64,000 nucleotides of DNA, from the NCBI RefSeq assembly GCF_900091955.1, contig NZ_FMDF01000070.1, positions 1-64,000 of the forward strand, read 5' to 3'. Position 1 is the first letter of the stretch, and each line of letters begins with the position of its first letter. Position numbers and translations under genes: made by a program. The notes under the pieces are model-generated. The model searched no databases and was not told where the DNA came from. It saw nothing but the letters and a program-made list of their open reading frames with translations. This DNA comes from Streptomyces sp. Ncost-T10-10d (lineage in GTDB: Bacteria > Actinomycetota > Actinomycetes > Streptomycetales > Streptomycetaceae). Of the stretch, positions 60,168 through 64,000 are shown in pieces.

Positions 60168-60899
60168 ATGGACGTGTCACAGCGTTACCGCGAGGCATGG
60201 GAGGGCTTCTGGTCCGCCACCTCGGACGCGCCCGGTGAGGCGATCTGGGACGCCGACCCCTCCCTCAGCTCCGTACCCCACAGCGAGTTGCTCCTGCCGT
60301 ACGCGGACGCCTCGCTGCCCGTCGTCGACCTCGGCTGCGGGAACGGCACCCAGACCCGCTATCTCGCCACCCGTTTCCCCCGCGCGATCGGTGTGGACCT
60401 CTCGCACGCGGCGATCGCGCACGCACGCCGCGCGGACCCGGACCGCGTCGCCGAGTTCGCCCAGCTCGACCTCGTCGACGCGGAGGCCGTGGCGGCCCTG
60501 CACGAGCGGATCGGTGACACCAATGTCTATATGCGTGCGGTGATCCACCAGAGCGAGGCCGAGGCCAGGCCCTCCGTTGCCGCGGCGGTTGCGACGATGG
60601 TGGGGGAGCGGGGCCGGGCGTTCGTCGCCGAGCTGACCCCGGCCTCCAAAGATGTGCTCCAGCAGGTGGCGCAGGGGCCGGACGGCCCGCCCGAGAAGCT
60701 GCGCCGGGTCCTGGACCACGGTCTCAAGCCGGCCAGTGCCACGGAGGAGGAGGTGCCTCAGCTGCTGCGGGCGGCCGGACTGACCACGCTGGCCGGCGGT
60801 GAGACCGCCCTGGCCCAGACCGAGTATCTGCCCGACGGAACCCGTATCGACCTGCCCGCACGCTGGTTCGTGCTGGCCGCGTCCGCCGCCGTCGGCTGA
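60168..60899 (+). CDS. Class I SAM-dependent methyltransferase
   Basis: A 243-residue Rossmann-fold methyltransferase. Motif I is VVDLGCGNGTQTR (about residues 51-63), followed by the acidic GVDLS and a motif-II-like QLDLVDAEAV. ATG 60168 (GGGAG 6 nt upstream) is chosen over GTG 60162. It is convergent with the acyltransferase gene, 39 bp away. Substrate unknown. Confidence 0.88.
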   Translation: MDVSQRYREAWEGFWSATSDAPGEAIWDADPSLSSVPHSELLLPYADASLPVVDLGCGNGTQTRYLATRFPRAIGVDLSHAAIAHARRADPDRVAEFAQLDLVDAEAVAALHERIGDTNVYMRAVIHQSEAEARPSVAAAVATMVGERGRAFVAELTPASKDVLQQVAQGPDGPPEKLRRVLDHGLKPASATEEEVPQLLRAAGLTTLAGGETALAQTEYLPDGTRIDLPARWFVLAASAAVG

Positions 60900-60938
60900 C
60901 ATCGTCCGCCGGCAGCACAGGGAGCGGCGGGCGGGAGG

Positions 60939-62081
60939 TCACGGCAGCAGCCGTGGCCCCCGCTTCGCCGCGAGGTCCTCGACCCAGCCGAACAGCGCCA
61001 CCGCCGCGGCGATCAGCACCCAGGCGACGGCGAACTGGAACCACGTGCTGTCCAGCGGAAGATCCCGTTCGAGGGCCGGCACATTCCACATCAGGTCGAT
61101 CAGCGGCACGCTCACCATCAGCGCGACCTCGTGCCACAGATAGACGGTCACGGCACGGGCGTTGAAGACCTTCACGATCCGGTCCGCCACGGCATGGCGG
61201 GCCGGCCATCCGAAGTCCGGCCGGAAGCGCAGAAGCAGCAGGACGAATCCCGCGGACCACAGTGCCTGGGCGAGCGGGATGTCGTCGAGGTCGTAGGAAC
61301 CGTCGATCCGGTGGTGGAAGGCCCACCAGCCGCCCGCCGCCATCAGAACGGGCGCCGAGGCCACGACGACGGCGGGGCGCAGCCGGTCGAGGACACCCTC
61401 CCGGTGTGCGAAGCCCAGCAGCCAGCAGAACAGGAAGACCGACAGATCGCTGAGCGCACTGCCCAGACGTCCGTCCGGCACGCTCCACACCGTCGTCAGG
61501 AGCAGGACGGGGACGAGCGACAGAGCGAGGACGGGGAGCGGGGCGATCCGGAAGCCACGCAGCAGGAGGGGCGACAGCAGGACGAACCACAGGTAGGTGC
61601 GCAGATACCAGAGCACCGCCCACGCCTGTTCGCCCCATGCGTTGCCGGGTGGGTCGCCCACCGGCAGCACCCAGTACAGAACGTCGGCGCCGGGCAGCCA
61701 GCCGTGCAGCAGCATCGCCACGCCGAGCACCAGGGCGAATGCCCACAGCGGGATCAGCAGCCTGCGCAGCCGGCCGCGGATCACCTGCCCGGCGGGGCGC
61801 TCCAGGGAACGCGCCATGAGTGATCCGGCGAGCGCGAACATCACACCCATCGAGGGGAAGACCAGCCCCAGCCATGGCCATTCGAAGGTGTGATAGGTCA
61901 CCACGCGCACCAGGGCGAAGGCCCGCAGCGCGTCGAAATAGCGGTCACGGCCCCCGCTTCGGGCAGCGGCGCCCGAGGGCTCGGACGGTGCGGGTTCCGG
62001 CGCACCGATGACGACGAGCGCCCCCCGTTCCTTCGTGCGCGGCGACGGGCGCGGTGCCCTCCTGCGGTGTGCGCCCGCCAT
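60939..62081 (-). CDS. Acyltransferase family 3 (OafA/NodX-like) membrane protein
   Basis: A 380-residue integral membrane acyltransferase with about ten segments. The family start RDRYFDALRAFALVRVVTYH contains the catalytic-type histidine (YH), and the motif YLWHEVALMVSVPLI ends the domain. It acylates sugars on the outer face, using acyl-CoA as donor. Its ATG overlaps the stop of the glycosyltransferase gene by one base (TGATG), so the two are translationally coupled and probably modify the same surface polysaccharide. Confidence 0.9.
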   Translation of the reverse strand: MAGAHRRRAPRPSPRTKERGALVVIGAPEPAPSEPSGAAARSGGRDRYFDALRAFALVRVVTYHTFEWPWLGLVFPSMGVMFALAGSLMARSLERPAGQVIRGRLRRLLIPLWAFALVLGVAMLLHGWLPGADVLYWVLPVGDPPGNAWGEQAWAVLWYLRTYLWFVLLSPLLLRGFRIAPLPVLALSLVPVLLLTTVWSVPDGRLGSALSDLSVFLFCWLLGFAHREGVLDRLRPAVVVASAPVLMAAGGWWAFHHRIDGSYDLDDIPLAQALWSAGFVLLLLRFRPDFGWPARHAVADRIVKVFNARAVTVYLWHEVALMVSVPLIDLMWNVPALERDLPLDSTWFQFAVAWVLIAAAVALFGWVEDLAAKRGPRLLP

Positions 62082-64000
62082 CAGCGCACCTCCGTGCCGG
62101 GCATGGGCGTACCGACCTCGCCGGTGCGCTTCAGCTTCTGCCAGCGCAGCCGGCCACCGGTCGCGGCGGTGACACACGAGTGGATCAGCACCAGATACAT
62201 CAGCTGCCGGTAGGCCAGTTGCTGCAGCGGGAGCATCAGCAGGTAGCGGTACTTCTCACCGTCGAGGCGGAACGCGTAGGCCGCACAGACCAGTTGGACC
62301 ACCAGTACGGCCAGCCAGGCCAGCAGGGACGCCCTCAGGTCCACAAAGATCATCGCGTAGACCGTGAACACATCGATCAGCGGTGCGAAGACGGGTGTGA
62401 CGATCTGGAAGAGGACGACCAGCGGCATGCCGATCCGGCCGAAGCGACCTGAGGGTCCCCGGTCCGTGACCGATCCGCGGTGCTTCCAGAGCGCCTGCAT
62501 CGTGCCGTAGCTCCAGCGATAGCGCTGCCGCCACAGCTGCCCCAGCGACGCGGGCGCCTCGGTCCAGGCATGTGCGTGCTCGGCATACACGACCCGCCAT
62601 CCGGCCCGGTGCAGGGAGATCGTGATGTCGGTGTCCTCGGCGAGCGTGTCCTCGCTCATCCCGCCGACGGCCAGTACGGCCTCGCGACGGAACGCACCGA
62701 TCGCGCCCGGGATGGTGGGCATGCAGCGCAGCAGGTCGTACATCCGGCGGTCGAGGTTGAAGCCCATCACGTACTCGATGTGCTGCCAGGCGCCGATCAG
62801 GGTGTCGCGGTTGCCGACCTTGGCGTTTCCGGCCACCGCGCCGACCTCCGGGTCACCGAACGGCTGCACGAGCCGGCGTACGGTGTCGGGTTCGAACACG
62901 GTGTCGCCGTCCATCATGACGACGATGTCGCAACGCGCCTGCCGCACACCGTTGTTGAGCGCCGCCGACTTGCCCGCGTTCTCCTGGCGGACGACCCGGA
63001 CATTGGGCAGCCCCAGCGACTCGGCGATCTCGGCGGTCTCGTCGGTCGATCCGTCGTCGACGACGATGATCTCGATCGGATGGGTGCTCGCCGCCAGCGA
63101 GTTGAGCGTATTGGCGATGCACTCCTTCTCGTTGTACGCGGGGACGATCACGCTCACCGGGACGGTGACCGCGGGCCCCCAGGTGAACCGGCCTCTGTTG
63201 CGCCGGCGGTAGTGACGCCGGGCGAGGAGGAGCATGGTGCCGAACCTGCCCATCATGGCGATTCCGACCACCACCAGCGCGGCGGCCAGGCCGGGCACGG
63301 TCCACTCCGCGACGGCCACCGCGGCGAGGAGGGCACGGCCCTCCCAGCGGGTGGCGGTGTCGGCGGTCCGGTGTGCGGCCTGGTCGGGGTTGTTCTGCAG
63401 GGCATTGCCGGGGGAAGCGTGTGCGCCGGGTATGCCTTGTGTGCTCTGGGTGCTCCGCGTGCTCCGTGTGACCTGTGCGGCCTGCGCGCCGCTGACCGTG
63501 GTGAAGGTGTAGCCCTTCGCCTTCATCTTCTTGATGTACTGCGGCAGCGCCTTGAGTGTCTGGGCCCGATTGCCGCCCGCGTCGTGGAAGAGCACCGAAG
63601 CGCCCTTTCCGTCCTTCGGAGTGGCCCACTTGACGATCTTGCCGACGCCTGGCCGCTGCCAGTCCTCGCTGTCGGTGTCGACGAAGACGCTGGTGTAGCC
63701 CATGGCGCCGAGCTTCTTGTAGACGGGCCAGCTGTAGTTGTCGATGGCGTCGTTGGTCGAGGAGTACGGGGCGCGGAACAGCGTCGTCGTGATGCCCGCG
63801 GCGCCCGCCAGGGCAAGCTGCGTCTGGGCGATCTCGCGGGTGATGCGGGAGGAGCTCTGGTACGAGAGGTCGACGTGCGTGAACGTGTGGACGCCCACCT
63901 CGTTGCCGTCGTTGACCATCCGGCGCACGACATCCGGGTAGCGCGAGATCATCGAGCCGACCAGGAAGAATGTGCCCGGCACATCGTTGTCGTCCAGGAT
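62081..64000 (-). CDS. Polysaccharide deacetylase / family 2 glycosyltransferase fusion (5' end outside window)
   Basis: At least 640 residues; the N-terminus lies beyond 64000. The visible NodB deacetylase part has VPGTFFLVG, HTFTHVD (metal-binding His pair), RAPYSSTND and VLFHDAGG; the first catalytic Asp pair is off-window. A linker and membrane segment lead to a GT2 synthase: VIVPAYNEKECIANTLNSLA, VVDDGS, MDGDTVFEPDT, and QRYRWSYGTMQ, with C-terminal membrane helices. This is the architecture of Streptomyces MatB-type enzymes that make a partly deacetylated beta-linked aminoglycan at hyphal surfaces. Coupled to the acyltransferase gene. Confidence 0.92.
   Translation of the reverse strand: MLDDNDVPGTFFLVGSMISRYPDVVRRMVNDGNEVGVHTFTHVDLSYQSSSRITREIAQTQLALAGAAGITTTLFRAPYSSTNDAIDNYSWPVYKKLGAMGYTSVFVDTDSEDWQRPGVGKIVKWATPKDGKGASVLFHDAGGNRAQTLKALPQYIKKMKAKGYTFTTVSGAQAAQVTRSTRSTQSTQGIPGAHASPGNALQNNPDQAAHRTADTATRWEGRALLAAVAVAEWTVPGLAAALVVVGIAMMGRFGTMLLLARRHYRRRNRGRFTWGPAVTVPVSVIVPAYNEKECIANTLNSLAASTHPIEIIVVDDGSTDETAEIAESLGLPNVRVVRQENAGKSAALNNGVRQARCDIVVMMDGDTVFEPDTVRRLVQPFGDPEVGAVAGNAKVGNRDTLIGAWQHIEYVMGFNLDRRMYDLLRCMPTIPGAIGAFRREAVLAVGGMSEDTLAEDTDITISLHRAGWRVVYAEHAHAWTEAPASLGQLWRQRYRWSYGTMQALWKHRGSVTDRGPSGRFGRIGMPLVVLFQIVTPVFAPLIDVFTVYAMIFVDLRASLLAWLAVLVVQLVCAAYAFRLDGEKYRYLLMLPLQQLAYRQLMYLVLIHSCVTAATGGRLRWQKLKRTGEVGTPMPGTEVR

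Noticed and set aside
1-64000. CRISPR arrays, tRNA or rRNA genes, prophage
   Set aside because: No regularly spaced repeats, no cloverleaf-like segments and no phage structural genes were noticed on reading both strands; a tRNA search program would be decisive.

Overview
The window is about 71-73% GC with strongly GC-biased third codon positions, GTG/TTG starts and purine-rich ribosome binding sites. It carries a zinc-responsive set of alternative ribosomal proteins, ccr/meaA, a small laccase, a MASE1/SpoIIE signalling pair and an Ada-AlkA fusion. Together these point to a Streptomyces chromosome. There is no phage, plasmid or CRISPR signature, but the window holds several gene remnants: a DppB-like permease, an IS110 transposase, gamma-glutamyltranspeptidase, two macro-domain tails and a frameshifted GNAT.

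Layout. 0-1.5 kb: a TetR regulator and a DUF35 Zn-ribbon/OB-fold protein, each beside a paired GGCACTnnGTGCC operator. 1.7-11 kb: a LacI regulator divergent from a sugar ABC transporter (lipoprotein plus two permeases, split by an IS110 scar), an intracellular GH5-like enzyme and a GH38 alpha-mannosidase; this reads as uptake and breakdown of mannosides. 11-16 kb: housekeeping genes (IMPase-like phosphatase, VOC protein, nucleotidyltransferase, FAD oxidoreductase, macro domain). 16.3-24 kb: three secreted proteins that look like an extracellular redox set: a giant ThuA/F5-8C/sugar-dehydrogenase/PKD/DUF1080 protein, a two-domain laccase, and a cupredoxin with three Ig-like repeats. The giant protein and the cupredoxin share a small uncharacterised helical module. 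24-25.5 kb: a ROK regulator. 25.5-28.8 kb: the zinc-free ribosomal protein cluster (S18, CobW-like, L31, L33 divergent from L28, S14) around a Zur box, flanked on both sides by macro-domain gene debris.

28.9-42 kb: alkylation repair (Ada-AlkA, Ogt); a GDT1-type manganese exporter behind a yybP-ykoY riboswitch; a thioredoxin-like ferredoxin; a sirtuin; a secreted protein; Nudix hydrolase; glycerate kinase; SpoIIE phosphatase with a MASE1 protein; alcohol dehydrogenase; and the phosphatidylethanolamine genes psd-pssA. 42-52 kb: the ethylmalonyl-CoA operon ccr-meaA-mcl-mch-mcd, a frameshifted GNAT, a second TetR paralogous to the first, and a tandem 3-hydroxyacyl-CoA dehydrogenase. 52-64 kb: HEAT-repeat protein, GNAT, secreted tripeptidyl-aminopeptidase-like hydrolase, a radical SAM protein under a LexA box, SRPBCC protein, an MFS pump with an unusual C-terminal Ig-like tail, a methyltransferase, and a surface-glycan pair (acyltransferase plus NodB/GT2 synthase, cut by the window end).

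The most interesting points are three promoters 48 kb apart with the same operator/-35/operator/-10 geometry, which link two paralogous TetR proteins, a DUF35 protein, an unseen leftward gene and the ccr operon into one likely acyl-CoA regulon; the shared module in the extracellular copper/sugar-oxidation cluster; and the manganese riboswitch, Zur box and LexA box, all readable directly in the sequence.
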